A stretch of 64,000 nucleotides of DNA from Symbiodinium natans (Eukaryota; Sar; Dinophyceae; Suessiales; Symbiodiniaceae): assembly GCA_905221605.1 (NCBI GenBank), contig CAJNDS010002684.1, positions 251,973 through 315,972 on the forward strand, given 5' to 3'. Below are positions 34,416 to 48,096 of the stretch, one piece after another (positions within the stretch are counted from its first letter, which is position 1; each line of letters begins with the position of its first letter). Below the pieces are notes generated by a model that worked only from the letters and a program-made list of their open reading frames with translations, was not told the DNA's origin and ran no database searches. The position numbers and the translations under genes are program-made.

Positions 34416-35239
34416 CCTTGAACCATTTTGCAAATCTTTGCTCTCTCGGATGCAGTAACAAAAGCGGGGGGGCAATGCCAGGGGCAGGCCCCAATGAATG
34501 TGGCAAGGCAAGCGCCCCCACCAAGAGCAGGGGATGGGGAAGGCGCCCCTGCATCCCCCACCTAAAGCAAAGAATCCAGCCCCCTGCCCCGCAAAAGACA
34601 GAACTCTCCCACCGGGACCAACAGTTTGATCGTTGGTCGGTGAAAAAGATCTTGGGGACCAAAGCTGAAGAGACATTTGTTTTAATTTTCGCTCTTTGAC
34701 GTTTATCTGTCTTTCTTTGTTCTACTTATATGCTGAAATATGCTGAAAGAACTCGGGCTCTCTCAACTAAAGGCTACCCGGGGGCTAGAGGAGGCCGAAA
34801 GATGCCATCTGTTACAGCCTGGGGGCCTGAGGGCACAAAAAGTTGCCAATATCTCTTTTTCAGTAGGCGCGGAAGTGCGTTGGGCGATCCTGGCGTCGCC
34901 GCTGTCCCTCTTCTTTTCATGGGCAGCGTAGCAGGCGAAAGGCGAAGGCGAAAGCCGAAAGTGCTTAAGCGGTGAGCCATGACCAGGAGCTCTCAGTTCC
35001 AAAGCGGCGTATCCTCGGAGCTTCCCTGCTGTCAGTCAGAGTAAACCATGGCAGCTTCTTGAAGCATTGCGCAAGGCACTTGCCGGCACTTTCCTGCATT
35101 CATCCCTGAAGCTTCCTTGACAACTTCTCCCTTATTGAGACACAAGCTGAATGCCTGAATGCCACCTCAAGATTGACAGAGGCACCTCAGACCCTCAGAC
35201 CCTCAGACCCTCAAAGCCCAAGCCTGCTTTTAAGTGAAG

Positions 35240-38200
35240 CTTTGCGCGTAATGCAGCGCCAATCAAAAGCTCAACAGCGCAGGCGCTGCAGCTGCTTCTC
35301 CTCCTTCGTAGAGATGGCCTGAAGATTGATGCGGCTGTGCACCATGCGGTGCGCCTTCCGGGTGGGGGGGGGCATGCAGACTGAGGTTTGGGGCCTCAAG
35401 GGTTCTGGGTTCGGATTTTATAAAGATCTGGGGCTGTTTGGGGTGCAGGACTCGCACGGAGGGAGGAAAGTGGCAAACGGTGCGGTTTTTTTAACTCTCG
35501 TGATTTTGCAGGTTGGCTCAAGTCCGGGCTTTGACTTGGGTTGGCTGTCGGCATGTTGATCTCGATGTGAGACATGCTCGCAGAAGCAGATGCAGCCACT
35601 GCAGCTCCATTGATGGTCGTCATCGGTGAGCGCGAGCCAATATCTCATTCCGTGGAGGTTCAGTTTGAAGTGTCCATGCATAAAGTGCCCCAAGTTTCCT
35701 CGACCTCATCCCAACAAGCACTTCCGTTGAAGCCCTAAGCTGCCCTAAGGCATGCACTACGCCGTTAAATCCTCCCGAGCGGCCCGAAGCGCTTCTCCCC
35801 AACATCCCCCCAAAACCCTCAATGGCATAATGGGCTCAGCTTCAGGCTCTTGGCGGCCAGGCCCGGGCCACAAAATGGCAGACCGCTTTCTGGTTGGCGC
35901 AGCAGATGCAGGAGGAAGCCCAATTCAGAAAGGGTTTGGAGGGCAGTTTGGGGTGTTGGGTTTGGGGTTTCAGGATCATGGCGTATGTTGACGAGTTTGA
36001 AGGTAGAGACGTGAGAATGTCGCCGTTCTCTGCAAGCATGTTGACATACAAATGGCTTCACATACGGCCGACAGGTTGACAGTTTTCCTATCCACAGGAC
36101 GGGATATTGCCAAACTCTATCACCACAACGTGCCGGGCTTGGAGTTTCAAGTTTGGGGCTGAGGCCGAGGGATGTCTTGTTTGAGCCCCAGCAGCAAGCC
36201 CATTTCAAGCTAGAGCATTCTGATGTGTTCTGACACTGGGCCGCTGGGTGGTGCTCAGGGAGAGTTTGCGTAAAGGTTTTTGGGACGGGGAGGTGCTGAA
36301 GCATCCTTTCATCCCCGAGGCCTGAGAACCCTTTGGACTGTGCTCTTGAAAGGCTGCTGCTCGTGGCTTGCCGGCCACGGCGTTGGCGATCCGCGCTGGT
36401 CCTGCTTGCCTCGGCTGTTTCCCTGGCAGCCTGGAATGTGGCTCTAGGCAGTTGTCTGCATGGCTGACACGGCTGATCGGGGAAGAGCCTCCTTTGCTAG
36501 ACTGCACCCTTCAGCCGCGTGACTTTGGTGACTTGAAGGTGGAGGCCTCTGGTCCACAGTTGAAGTTTATAGCGTTCGTAGGGTTCATAGCGTTCGTATG
36601 CGTTCATAGGCGGCTCGCCATCCCCATCCCAACGACGCGTGCTTGAATTCAGCATCCCAATCGCACCTTCAAAGCTTGGAAGAAACTCAGACCCCCTTAG
36701 ATCGTGGATACTTGTTTACTTTTTGAACCCTTTTTGGGGGGGTGAGGGTGGGTGGGCGGGTGGGCTGATTTACGCAGGGAAAGACTGCAAAGAAAGAAAC
36801 GCAGGGAAATCCATAAAGACAGAAGGGAATAGAGAGGGACAGAACGAAGGACAGAAAGAAGGAAACAAAGACGAACAGAACGAGAGACGTAAACGAGGAA
36901 ATGATGAAAGAAGAGCAGAAGAAACAACAAGCTAAAGAAACGCAGAAAGTACAGACGGAAAGGCAAGGACAGAACGAGAGATGCACAGGCACCTACGTTA
37001 GTAAACTGGGAGGGGGGGGGTGCACCCTCCTCAATCCTCAACCCCTCCAATTCCCACCTCACCACGTGAAGATGCGCAAGCTTACTTTAAGAAACCGTAT
37101 GCCATCATGAGGGTTGCTTCGAAGAGGCCCAGCCGCCCCCCCCCTAAAGCCTACCGTAGACTCCAGCAGGCCCGCACACCTTCTTTTGGCACCAGGTTCC
37201 CACATAAACTCCATTTTCTAGGACGAAACTCAACACCTCGCAGCTGAGCAGGACTGGCGCCCACGCCCCGCTTGGCCTTCAAGTGGCTCTGCGACATGAC
37301 GCAGTCCGCGCTGAGGTGCTCCAGAGCAAGCTGGGAGTCTGGGATGGTTCCATGCAGTTTGGAGCGCAGTGTGTTTCCCTGTGTCGTAGTTCCTGCACGG
37401 TGCAGCGCGTTCTGCGAGGGCCATCGGATGTTTATGTTCTGTTATGGGCAACTGTCGGCTTGAAGCGTGGGCATGATGGCGAAGACCTGAGACTTCAACG
37501 TATTTGTACAGCGAAGCGGGGAGCTCCAAAAGAGAAACCCCACGTCGTATACCTCGCCATGTCCAATCCCAAAAGCTTGCAAAGTGTCTGCAGTTCAAGC
37601 ACCACCACCAGAGCCGCCCAAGTGGAGGCCGGATCCTGTCAGCTTCGGCGCAGTGACCGCGAGTGCGAGCGCCTTGTGCGGCACTGCCAGCGCTTGGTCC
37701 TTTATGGGATGCGTTTTGGAGACCCGCTGTTCTGGGGCAGAGCTTCAAGAGGTCAAGAGATGCAATAGACTCAGGGCTCAACACACCGGTTGAGAAGCAG
37801 GGTGTTGGCAGGCAGTTTGCTCAAGACTGCTCTTTCAGTGCTCTTTCTTCTCTTTGTTTGCAAAGCGTGTGGTTTGCTGTGACCTCAAGGCATTCATCCG
37901 AGTGGTGACTGTTGTCACTGGCACCAGGATTCTGTCTCTCTCCCCTCTCTGTCTCTCTCTCCCAATGTCTGTCTTGATGGACATGTTGCAAAGGATTTCG
38001 TCGCAGTTTTCCTCGGAATCCATTCTTTGCAGTGCATCTCAGGGGTTGATGGCTTCTGAGCCAATGACTTCTGTTTCCACCGCAAAACATTTTGATCCAG
38101 AAGCCGTCCATGCCTGAGCGCATCCTCGAGGTCCGAATTGTAAACGCTTGTGCGTATCGCCTCGGGCCCAATGCAGGGTGCAGCTACGTCATGTGGTGCA

Positions 38201-39127
38201 GCACCACGCCACGTCATAAGTTCAGGCTCAGGGAGGAAGGGTTCGGAAGGGGGGGAACGAGACCAGATCCTGGTCTGCTTGTTCAAGACACCTCTCAAAC
38301 TCGCCGAGGCGAGTTTGAAGGCCAGGAGTTCGGGGTTTTGAGACGCCAGCGCTTTGACGCTTTGTGAGGTGCCACGAGCTTCTGGCATTATGCCCTGTTT
38401 ACCATGGATCTCGGACGGAGCTGTCTGGGAGAGAGGCGCGAGATCGCAAAGATACGCTGGGCGTGTCGCCACGGTAACGGCACTAGACTCTAACCTCTCT
38501 GTCCAGAGCAGGAAGCACAGAACAACAAGTTCTGTAGCCAAGCAGGAACTGTGGCAAAGAAAGCACTGGCGTAGCAAAAGCATCATGATCATCATGTAAA
38601 GAATCATGGACTCTATGGACACCTATGGACCCCTGCGAGGCCCCTTCCCAGTGCCCGCTGCGCCGCCCTCACGGCTTTGGCCCGCGGTGCGCACTGGCTC
38701 GCCGCACGGCAGGCGATCGGGAGGGGCCACAAGGGGTTTTGGGTCTGGTTCCTAAAGTCCCAGGAGCTTCTCATGGGCCAAAGAGACTCAGGAAGGAGGC
38801 AGTTTCTTTCGGGCTGACATTTCAAACGCACCAAATGGCAGAATCCTCCCTCAAGCCCTCTGCTCTAGTCTAAGCCCCAAGCACAGGAGGGACTTCGGAC
38901 GCCCCCCCCCCCCCCCGCCAAGTCGAACCGGGAAGACGTGGGCCGAGAGGCCCTGTGAGGCTCTGGCATCCACGGTCTCCCCCACAGTCGAGGAGCCGTG
39001 GGCCCAGGCCATTGCACAGGCATCAGACAAAGCGAGTCCGAAACAACCGACTTGGATCAAGGCAAACAAGGATCAACAACAGGCGGGAAAGCTACCAGCT
39101 TGCCTTGACAAAGTGCTAGGAAAGTGA
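35240..39127 (+). CDS. Pentatricopeptide-repeat (PPR) protein, multi-exon
   Basis: PPR proteins bind organelle RNA and steer its editing, splicing or stability. Exons matching the helix-turn-helix PPR unit are: about 35240-35355 (TAQALQLLLLLRRDGLKIDA), 36300-36477 (RRWRSALVLL then AAWNVALGSCLHG), 37592-37706 (WRPDPVSFGAVTASASAL) and about 38632-38730 (CAALTALARGAHWLAARQAI). A further frame at 38920-39127 (contains EEPWAQAIAQASDKASPK) ends in TGA and may be the last exon. Two possible further exons are 35574-35738 (54 codons) and 37240-37361 (contains LQVALRHDAVRAEVLQSKL). Each exon covers about one repeat, as is common in dinoflagellate PPR genes. The W-x-x-A-L core is kept. Target and organelle unknown; no targeting peptide seen because the start is missing. 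It may be two adjacent PPR genes. Confidence 0.62.
38136..38318 (+). mobile_element. Dispersed hairpin-ended element, copy D (short, diverged)
   Basis: Left end AATTGTAAACGCTTGTGCG, ATCGCCTCGGG. Right end GATCCTGGTCTGCTTGTTC, then ACTCGCCGAGGCGAG. The interior is unrelated to the other copies and has no long G-tract. It lies in an intron of the PPR gene. Confidence 0.62.
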
Positions 39128-39699
39128 AGGCAATCCCAGAAGGAAAGAGCACGTCATATGAAAAGAATGAGAAGCAAATGAGAGAGCCAAGCCCAAGCCA
39201 GCCTCACCAAACTTTGAGGCTGCCCAGTTGTGAGGGTTCGATGCTTTGAGAAAGGTCAGCCTATTGGGTTTAGGGTTTAGGGGGGAAGCAAAGCCAAGCC
39301 AAAGCCACTTGTCGAGGGTGTTACGGGTTTTGCAATGTTCATTTTTTGCGTGTGGAAATTTGGAGCATGTCTTTGAAGCGATCCTTTTATCCAGTATTGA
39401 CTCAGTATTGCTTTGCTTTGCAAATCTTGCTGTTGTCTAGGGCTGGTTTACATACCTGGCAGTGGTATGAATAGGGAGCAGGTTTTGAACTTACATTCTC
39501 AACCCCATAAACCCGGAGCACTAAAACCCTGAACGAAGCACTGCCCAGGCTCAACGCTGCGACGTCTGCTGTAGAGCGGTGGGCTCTGCTCCCAGGAATG
39601 CCAAGCCAAGAGATGGCAGTGGGTGCTTTTGTGGGGGCTTGGGCCACTGAATGCGGATCTTGGTGCTTCGGGTTTTGGGCGACGGCGGATGCCAGTAGT
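39128..39699. other. Intergenic, nothing recognised
   Basis: A short GGGTTTAGGGTTTAGG tract at 39266-39282 resembles telomere repeats. No exon was recognised. Confidence 0.45.
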
Positions 39700-40534
<835 letters not shown>

Positions 40535-41462
40535 GCAAACCTGAGTGACATGCCCAGGCCGATGCCGTAGCCATCGTCTTCGGGCAGCGAGGCCTTTGAA
40601 CTTTGTATGCGTTGCTTCAGGGCTGGGTAGGATTCAAGCGTCAGGGCGCTTGCAGATGTTGGGCCGGGGTTTGGGCAGCGGGGGGCATGAGATCCCTCAC
40701 AAACTCTGGGGTACTGTGCGTTCCACCAGTCAGGAGTCTTCTCGAAATCCTAAACCCCAAACTTTAAACCGTGTTCACCCTCTAGCCCTAAGCTGCAGGC
40801 CAATCCCTGCGCCCGGATGCCATCGGCCGCAACGCTGCCTCCACAGCGCATTCTGACCGCATACTCAACAGAACAGACCAAGGGGTGTGGGGTGTAGGTC
40901 TTAAGATTGTTTGACAGTCTGTACGATACATTACACATGGCAGCCCGATTGACCTTTAGTTTCAATCATGAGAGCCACTCCAGGATTTGAGTGGTCCCAA
41001 TTTCCTCCAACGTACGTTCCCAGGCTTGAGCTCAGGCTGTGCCTCGCACCATGCAAGCGCTGGCGCAGAGGGAGACGCGCGTTACATGCAGATGCGATGA
41101 TCCTCACCACCCCGTGAGCATTCGAGCATTCTGGGCTGAAGAGAGAACGAAAACCGAAGCACAGAACACCACTTGTTGTTGCGTCATGCGATGTGTGATG
41201 TATACTCGGAAGCAGAACTCCTGCTTAGGTGTGCCCGCGCCGCACGTTGGCAGGAGGTGGCCCAGCTGAGGGGGCCGCGAGCACGTCTTTCTTTGTTTTG
41301 ATATTGGTACGGGCCTTGCAGCATGAGTACCCCCTTCGAATCGTTTGCTGCCAGGTCTATGCCCTGACATTCCGGCTTGGGAAGCCTGATGCAATTGGCA
41401 TCCTGGACTTGTTGGGCCTGTAGGATCTGTAGGCAGTTAGGGTGAAGTCGTGAAGCTGACAG
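40535..41462. other. No recognised gene
   Basis: A 41,039-41,190 frame starts TMQALAQRETRVTCRCDDP and has coding-like composition but no motif. Nothing else seen. Confidence 0.35.
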
Positions 41463-41654
41463 GGCTCGGGCGGAACGTCGCGTAAAGTGGCGGACATGGA
41501 GGCAGATCAGTTTCAGCATCCCAAGCCAGCAGCGATTGGACAGGCATTGGTGCCAGCTTCAGCGCGCTTGCGGCGGGCGCTGCAGTCCCACAGGCAGATC
41601 CCTGCCATTCTTCCTGCCCATCAAGCATGGAGCACTCTCTCTCGTCTGTCATGA
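41463..41654 (+). other. Candidate terminal exon or small ORF, unknown
   Basis: After an AG acceptor (41461-41462) the frame is open to TGA 41652-41654. An ATG at 41496 would give 52 residues (contains KPAAIGQALVPASARLRRAL). The spacing RLRRALQSH recalls the second helix of a PPR unit, but one motif is too little. Confidence 0.28.
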
Positions 41655-42800
41655 CAAGATGTCCATAGCTTCAAGACTGTGAGAGATCTCAATGGGTAGT
41701 CCTGGGACTGATGCGCGTTCATGAACTCGCTTTCATTTGGCATCCCTGGAACCCCAAACCTTCAACCCTAAGCCCTAGGCCGGAAGCTTTTCCCGAGCGC
41801 CAGTGGCAGGCCTGGTGTTGGGCTTGGGGCCTCCTGGCCGCTACGCAAAGTCAAGGCTCCGGGGTTTCCCGAGGGATTTGGTTGTCTTTCTTTGGTTCAG
41901 AGTGTGGGGCGTAGGGAGGTTATCGATTAGTCGCAGGGAGGGTTCCGTGTTGAAGGCTTGGGAGCCTTTTGCCCATGCACTTTTCTGCGATGCGGGTGCA
42001 TCGTGCTACGACAGTTTTGCTGCCTTGAGGCATTGTTTTGAAAGTTGCATAAACTTTTTCAAATACCACACATAGCGGGCCCTTCGTAACTTGTCCGTGT
42101 ATGCCAGGCTCTACCCAGGTTCCCATTCGGAAGAGCCACGGGGCCCCATCTGGGCATGCAGTCGACCCACAAACCCCCAACCCACCCCGAAACGTGCTGA
42201 AAGAACTCACTGACATTGCGCACACATCACTCATCGGCGCGGCCTAATTTCGGAAGTGCTTCGGGGTTGGACTCTTAGGCTGAATCGATACGCCCTCAGC
42301 CAGATTTGATGCCCGAAAATTGTTCGTACACTGAAAAGAATTGTGGACTGTCGAGACACTAGTTCCTGAAGTTCCGGAAGACTGAACCCCGAAACCCCCC
42401 AGAAAGCCGAAGAGCTCGAAGCCACGGAAGGTGTCCTCCTTGACACGCTTGCCCTGAACGCGGCCGCTGCGCTTCCGCGCTGGGACCGTGCCGCCGCGCT
42501 GCTGGCGACCTTCCCGGCCGGGATAGCGAAGTCAGCGCGCGAGTATACTAGGATGTCAAGCGTTGAAGACCTCCGGCTTGGTTTGTTTTGGGATGTGGGC
42601 CTGTGGGGAGTGTGCCGCCATCAAACGCGTCACAGTGAAGGCTGGTTTTCCGTGACAAGCCAGGAGTTGTTCATGCTTTGAGCTCCGCTCTGGAGGCACG
42701 TCAGCTGAAGCCAACTTCCAGCAACCCGACTTGAACAACATGTTGCGGCGGGCGGGATGTCCAGTTGCTGCCTGGAGCACGTGAGGGAATTTTCAGTCCA
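41655..42800. other. No recognised gene
   Basis: Includes a GC-rich stretch at 42,455-42,545. Short frames only. Confidence 0.4.
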
Positions 42801-42997
42801 ATTATGATTATGATGAATATCATGGTGGTTATGACGATTATGACTATTTTATGATTATGATTATGATTCTGATTATGATTATGATTATGGTCATGATCAT
42901 TATTTATTGTTATTTCTTTATTCATTATTACTATTATAATGATGATGATTATTATTGTTATTATTACTGTTGTTATTATTATTATTATTATTATTAT
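42800..42997. repeat. AT-rich ATTATG/TTATTA microsatellite
   Basis: Repeats of GATTAT and TTATTA units, first in the form GATTATGATTATG and later (TTA)n. Confidence 0.9.
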
Positions 42998-43071
42998 CTA
43001 AGGGCTAGCGCCGCTTCCGCCGACCCCGTAAAAGGCGCCAGGCTCCACCGACAGAGTAGCAGGGCAGGGGC

Positions 43072-43128
43072 TTTAGGGTTTAGGGTTCAGGGTCTAAGGT
43101 CTCAGTTTAGGGTCTAGGGTTTAGGGCT
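43072..43128 (+). repeat. Degenerate TTTAGGG tract
   Basis: Seven or so variants of TTTAGGG in one orientation. TTTAGGG is the telomere repeat of dinoflagellates and plants. Too short and mutated to be a telomere. Confidence 0.75.
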
Positions 43129-43139
43129 CATGGTGTTGG

Positions 43140-45610
43140 ATAACGAAAAAAACTTAAGCGATTTTTTGGGGGGGTGGCTGGGGCGGGGGGGGTGGGGTGG
43201 CTGGGGTGGGGGCATAGGAGGGGCGGAGGGTGGACGTTAGCCGTAGTTTGGGTGAAGGGGCAGAGAAGGTGCCAAAAGCCGCGATTAAATGGGCAAGCTG
43301 CAATGAAGGGGGGGTGGCTGGGCCGGGAAAGTGGGGGATGGAGGGGGGTGGAGGGCGGTGAACTTTTAAAGGGTGGGTGGGGCGGGGGCATGGTATGGGG
43401 AAGGGCGTAGGGTGGGGGCGGGTGGGGGCATAGGGGGGAGGGCGGAGGGGTGGGCAGCGACAGGGAAGTCAAAAACGCCGCGATGAGATGGGCGTCGCAA
43501 GTTGCAAATCAGGATAAAGAAGAACTGGCGAGGGTGGGTGTTCGCCGGGTAGAGGGCCAGGAAGGCTGCGTAAGAAGAACTTTTAGCGTTTTTTTGGCCG
43601 GGTGGCTGGGGGGGGGGGGGGTTCACACGGGGGGGGGGGGCAAAGGGGGGGGGAGGCGGGGAAAAGGGGGGGTGGGGGGGGCGGCGGGCATGGCGGGAGG
43701 CTGGTCGAGTTTGTGGGGTGTAGGGGTTTGTACAGCGCCAAAATGCCGCGACCAATCCTTCGCAAGGGGGGGGGGGCTGGGTTTGTGGGGTGCAGGGGTT
43801 TGGGGGGGGTAGGGGGCGAAGGGGTGGGTGTTAGCCGGTAAGGGAAGGCGCCAAAATGCCGCGACCAAATGGGCTTTGCAAGTTGTAAATCAGGATAAAA
43901 AAGAACTTTAGCGTTTTTTTTGGGTGGGGGGGGTGGCTGGGCGGGGGCAATGCCGCGACCAAACGTTAGAGGGGTGGGTGTTAGCCGCTCGATCGCTGCA
44001 AACCTTCGAGGAGACTTCGAATCGGGTAGAGGGCCAGGAAGGCTGGTCGGGTTTGGGTGAAGGGGTACAGGGAAGGCGCCAAAAATGCCGCGACCAAATG
44101 TAGAGGGTTTGAGGTTTGAGGTATACGTAGGGGTGTAGGGTTGAGCCCGCCAGAGGCAATCTCCGACAGCTTTCTTGCCTTAGACTCCACTTGGCAGAAA
44201 ACAAGAAATTTGAAAGGATGTCGAACACTTCTGAGCAGATCGAACCAAAGGGTTCCCGCCACAACACCAAAAAACAGGGTGACAGGGTGTCTCCACCAAA
44301 GAGTCCTTGAGATCGAGCCAAAAACAGTCTCAATACCACTTCGGCCAAAAAACCAAATTTGAACCAAAAAGATGTCTCAAGACCACTTTGACAGAACAAA
44401 AAAAATGAACCAAAGACGTCTCAATGCCAAAGAATGTCTGAATACCACTTTACCAGATCGAGCCAAAAAGATGGTCTCAACCTTCGACATAAAACCAAAA
44501 ATTTGAACTAAAGGGTTGTCTCAACACGACTTTGAAAAGAAACAAAAACCGAAAAAATGAAAGACGTCTGAACACAATTCTGTGTCTTCATTTTTTGGTT
44601 GTTGTGTGGTGCCTTTTTCTGTGCCTAGGTCGCTTGTAGTTTCTATGCCTTTGTTTTTCATTTTTGTATTGGATCGCTGTGTGGCCTATTCCGTGCCTTC
44701 ACGCCAAATAGGCAGCACTCTGGCAATCATCTGGGTTGGGTGTAGCATGCTCACTGGCTTGCAAGTTTCGGGTTTGCAGGCGCGATCGTGGCAGAGCCAT
44801 GGCAAGCACAGGCGCGAAGTTTTCTGGTTGCTCAAAGAGATCCTCGCGCGGGTTCCGCTGGCCTCTCATGGAGAAGTCCGAGCCTGCTCCCGAGAGTTCT
44901 GGGGTTCTCAACTCCAATACCTTCTCGCTTTGCCGCACTGCGAGCGGCGAGTGGGTATGGTCCAGAGCTTCTTGCGCATCAGGATAAAGAAGAACTTTAG
45001 CTTTTTTGGGGGGGTGGCTTGGCGGGGGCATAGGGCGGGGGCATAGGGCGGGGGCGGAGGGGTGGGTGTTAGCCGGTAGAGGGCCAGGAAGGCTGGTCGT
45101 TTGTGGTGTGTAAGGGTTTGAAGGGGTACAAGGAAGCTTCGCAAGCTGCACGTCAGGACAAAGAAAAACTTTAGCGTTTTTTTGGGGGGTGGCTGGGGCG
45201 GGGGGGGGGCGGGGGCACAGACGGCCAGGGCAAGGCCCAAAAATTCGTGGGCAAGGCCCAAATATTCGTGGGCAAGGCCCAAATATTCGTGGGCAAGGCC
45301 CAAATATTCGTGGGCAAGGCCCAAAGATTCGTGGGCAGGGCCCGTCCTTGAGCCCATAAATTTTGGAGACCCTAAACCCTTGAGCCCCTAAACCCTTGAG
45401 CCAAGGCCTGGTGTTTAGGGTTTCAGGGGAGGCTGGTCGGGTTCGTGGGGGGTTTGGGCGAAGGGGTACAGGGAAGGCGCCAAACTTCGCAAGTTGTACG
45501 TCAGGACAAATAAAAACTTTAGCATTTTTGTTGGGGGGTGGTTTGGGGAGGGGTAGGGGGGGGGTAGGGCGGGTGGGTGCTTGCCGGGTACAGGGGCATG
45601 TCAAAAGGAA
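43140..45610. repeat. 2.5-kb diverged G-rich tandem array
   Basis: Units of very roughly 150-400 bases share three blocks: CAGGATAAAGAAGAACTTTA with AGCGTTTTTTTGG; a G-run then GGGTGGGTGTTAGCCGG with AGAGGGCCAGGAAGGCTGG; and AAGGCGCCAAAATGCCGCG with ACCAAATGGGC. Recognisable starts lie near 43,140, 43,490, 43,880, 44,970, 45,150 and 45,490. Open frames on both strands are artefacts (minus-strand versions repeat the peptide ANTHP). Between 44,200 and 44,560 a different short unit (GAACCAAAAAGATGTCTCAA-like) is repeated. Confidence 0.85.
45228..45334. repeat. 21-bp tandem repeat, five copies
   Basis: The unit GGGCAAGGCCCAAATATTCG plus T is repeated five times with one or two changes. Each unit contains the short palindrome GGGC(AAG)GCCC. 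Confidence 0.93.
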
Positions 45611-48096
45611 ACCGTTCTGTGTGACGACTTTGCAGGAGTATCCCCTTTGCCAGGGCACTGGAGCGGAAAAAGCCCTTCACTTGCGCTCGCTCCCAGCTTG
45701 CGGGGATTATTATGATGCATCTTCTTTTTTTGTGGGAGGGGGCGGTTTGCCTTTGCCAAAGTTCCAAGGCACTGTGGCGACAGTGCTCTCCAGCCTGGGA
45801 GACCGGGCGCTGTGGGACGCTGGGCGCTTCAGAGGCTGTCTCGGTGTAAGTTGCTTCAAGGGCTTTTTTTGGGCTTGACAGGGGCGAGAATGTAAATGAT
45901 TGAGGGTTTAAGGCGGTTAAGGGCGTGCCCGATGTTTTTTTTTTTTTTTTGGGGGGGGGGGTGAAGGGAGTGCCCCAACTTTCCTTAATTCCCAAAGGAC
46001 CCATGGTCCCTCTATATCAGCCTACTGATACTGCTTAAACCGAGTCCGGTACGACGCAAGCTGGGTTAGATTTTAAATTTTAAACAGTCAGTTAGACATT
46101 GAGGGAAGTCAGCTGACCCCTCATTTTTCAAAGATCGTAAATGTTAACGACTTTATGAACCCAACTGTGCAACCCAACAGCCAGCAAGACAAAGATGATC
46201 AAGTTCCGCGTTCCGTTCCGTTCTGGCGTTCCGTTCCGGCCCCCCCTCCCGGGATACAAACGCAACTCTGCGGCTGTTGGGAATTAATATAGCCAAACCT
46301 TAACTAGAATAAAAACAACTAATGAGTTTAAAGAAATCAAGTAAAATGAGCCGTTTAAGTCAACTAAGTAAATCAAGTTACCCAAGACTTAAACACATCG
46401 CTGATTTAACTAGCGCATGCAATTTGTTTAGCTTAACCTAATTTCAATTATTCCCTTTGTGTGGTTCCTGTAAGTAAGGGTGAAAGTGAGGTGACATGAT
46501 ACCATTAAGCCTTGGTCGAAAGAATTAAATGGCCCAGGTTAACTAGATTCCTGTCCTTTAAAGGAACGACTCGTGTCAATGATGCTGAAAGCTTCCCGAA
46601 AAATACAAATTCAATTTGTCTGTTTAGACTAAGGCCTATTTGCGCATCGTACTTGCTTGCCTCCCTTGGCTTCCTTCCTTCTTGCCTTTCCTCCACGCCT
46701 CTTCGTTTTCTTCCGTCCTTCTTGCCTTATTGAACTGACCCCGATGTGAATTAGCTGACTCAAGTTTTAAAGAGCGTATATTCATCAAGTAATGCTACTT
46801 TACCTTAAAAAGGTTTTCAGCATCCTTCACTTATGCGGTAATCAGCTCATTCAATTAATGTCGTTGCTTTCGTGAGTGACAGAGTATCTGACATGTCTCT
46901 AATCTGATTCCCGTTGAAGTCTGATTAAATCACGCTTCTCAAAAACTAAATACTGGCTGAACATATCTAGTGGGTAAAGTATGCAGTTTGTTTGACTTAC
47001 TTACTTTCAAGTATTTCACTTGTTTGGGTAATTTAGGTACTGTAAGGGCTGTTTCAATCATCTTCCAGGTTCATTTGTTATAGAACCGAACCGAGCGCAC
47101 ATCGCCTAATTCTGACTCTATGGACTTCCAGAATTCCAGACTTCTTTTCAGACTTAGATATCAGAATCTGGAGTTCTGGAATTGGCGGGCCGAAAAAATC
47201 TAGATTTCTGGAATACTAGAAATCTCCTGGCCCGACAAATCTGGACTCCTGGATTTCTAGAATTCTGAAGTTGGGGATCCGAATTATCTGGAATGCTGGA
47301 AGCCTACAATGCGAGTCTACTGTGGCCATATGTGATTATGTGTGTTTTTTGTTTGTGGTTCTGGCTGCTCTGAATGTCAGCCATGCATCAGGATGAGGAT
47401 TGGACTTCAGGGCAAAACACAAAGAAATGCAGGGTTCTTTTTTGGAGGGTACCGTGTATATATATATATATACATGCACACATGTACACACCACAGGTCT
47501 CTAAGTCAGCGCTGACTAATGCCTGAGCAGGAGGCATAGAAAAGCCTCAGAACTACACGGGCTGCTTGCCTTTGAGCACCTGCCTGGCGTTACGCAGCTC
47601 AAAAGCTTTTTCTATATTATATGTGCATGTCTATGCTAGTAAATGTATATATGTATATACACATATCAACAGGTGTTCTGTTGTATTGCCTCATTAGTTC
47701 CTTATTCCTTGCTGAATGCAGTTCATGTTTGTATATGATGAATATGATCTCCCATTCTTTGGTGTTCCTGTCTACTTTGTCTTCAGCAGTATATGTTTTC
47801 ACTTATCATTCCTGATTGTTCTTGCGCATTTCTGATGACTATCTAGGATTCCATGCATTGACTCGCTGCCATTTTCTTCCTACTTCCTACTATTTGTTTT
47901 TACTCGTGACTATATCTTCATATGTCACTAGATGTCTATTTGTGCGTTGCCGTGGTTGCTAGTTCATCAAGGAAAATGCTCTGGACCTCCTTGCCGCGCG
48001 GGGGGCGAGCGACACGACGCCTGCCAATGCAGGTCAGAATGGTCTTTGGCTTCAGGCTGTGTTGGTAAACTCTGTTGCCACTTCGAGTTAGCCAAG
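45611..48096. other. AT-richer stretch without a recognised gene
   Basis: A (GTTCC)n-like run at 46,207-46,243. 47,100-47,300 repeats TCTGGAATTC/CTAGAATTC-like pieces. A (TA)n run lies at 47,456-47,473. Base composition shifts to more AT from about 46,000 to 47,930. No exon recognised. Confidence 0.4.

Noticed and set aside
40566-40576. CCGTAGCCAT, the first ten bases of the dinoflagellate spliced leader
   Set aside because: The following bases do not match the leader; a ten-base match in 64 kb is not significant.
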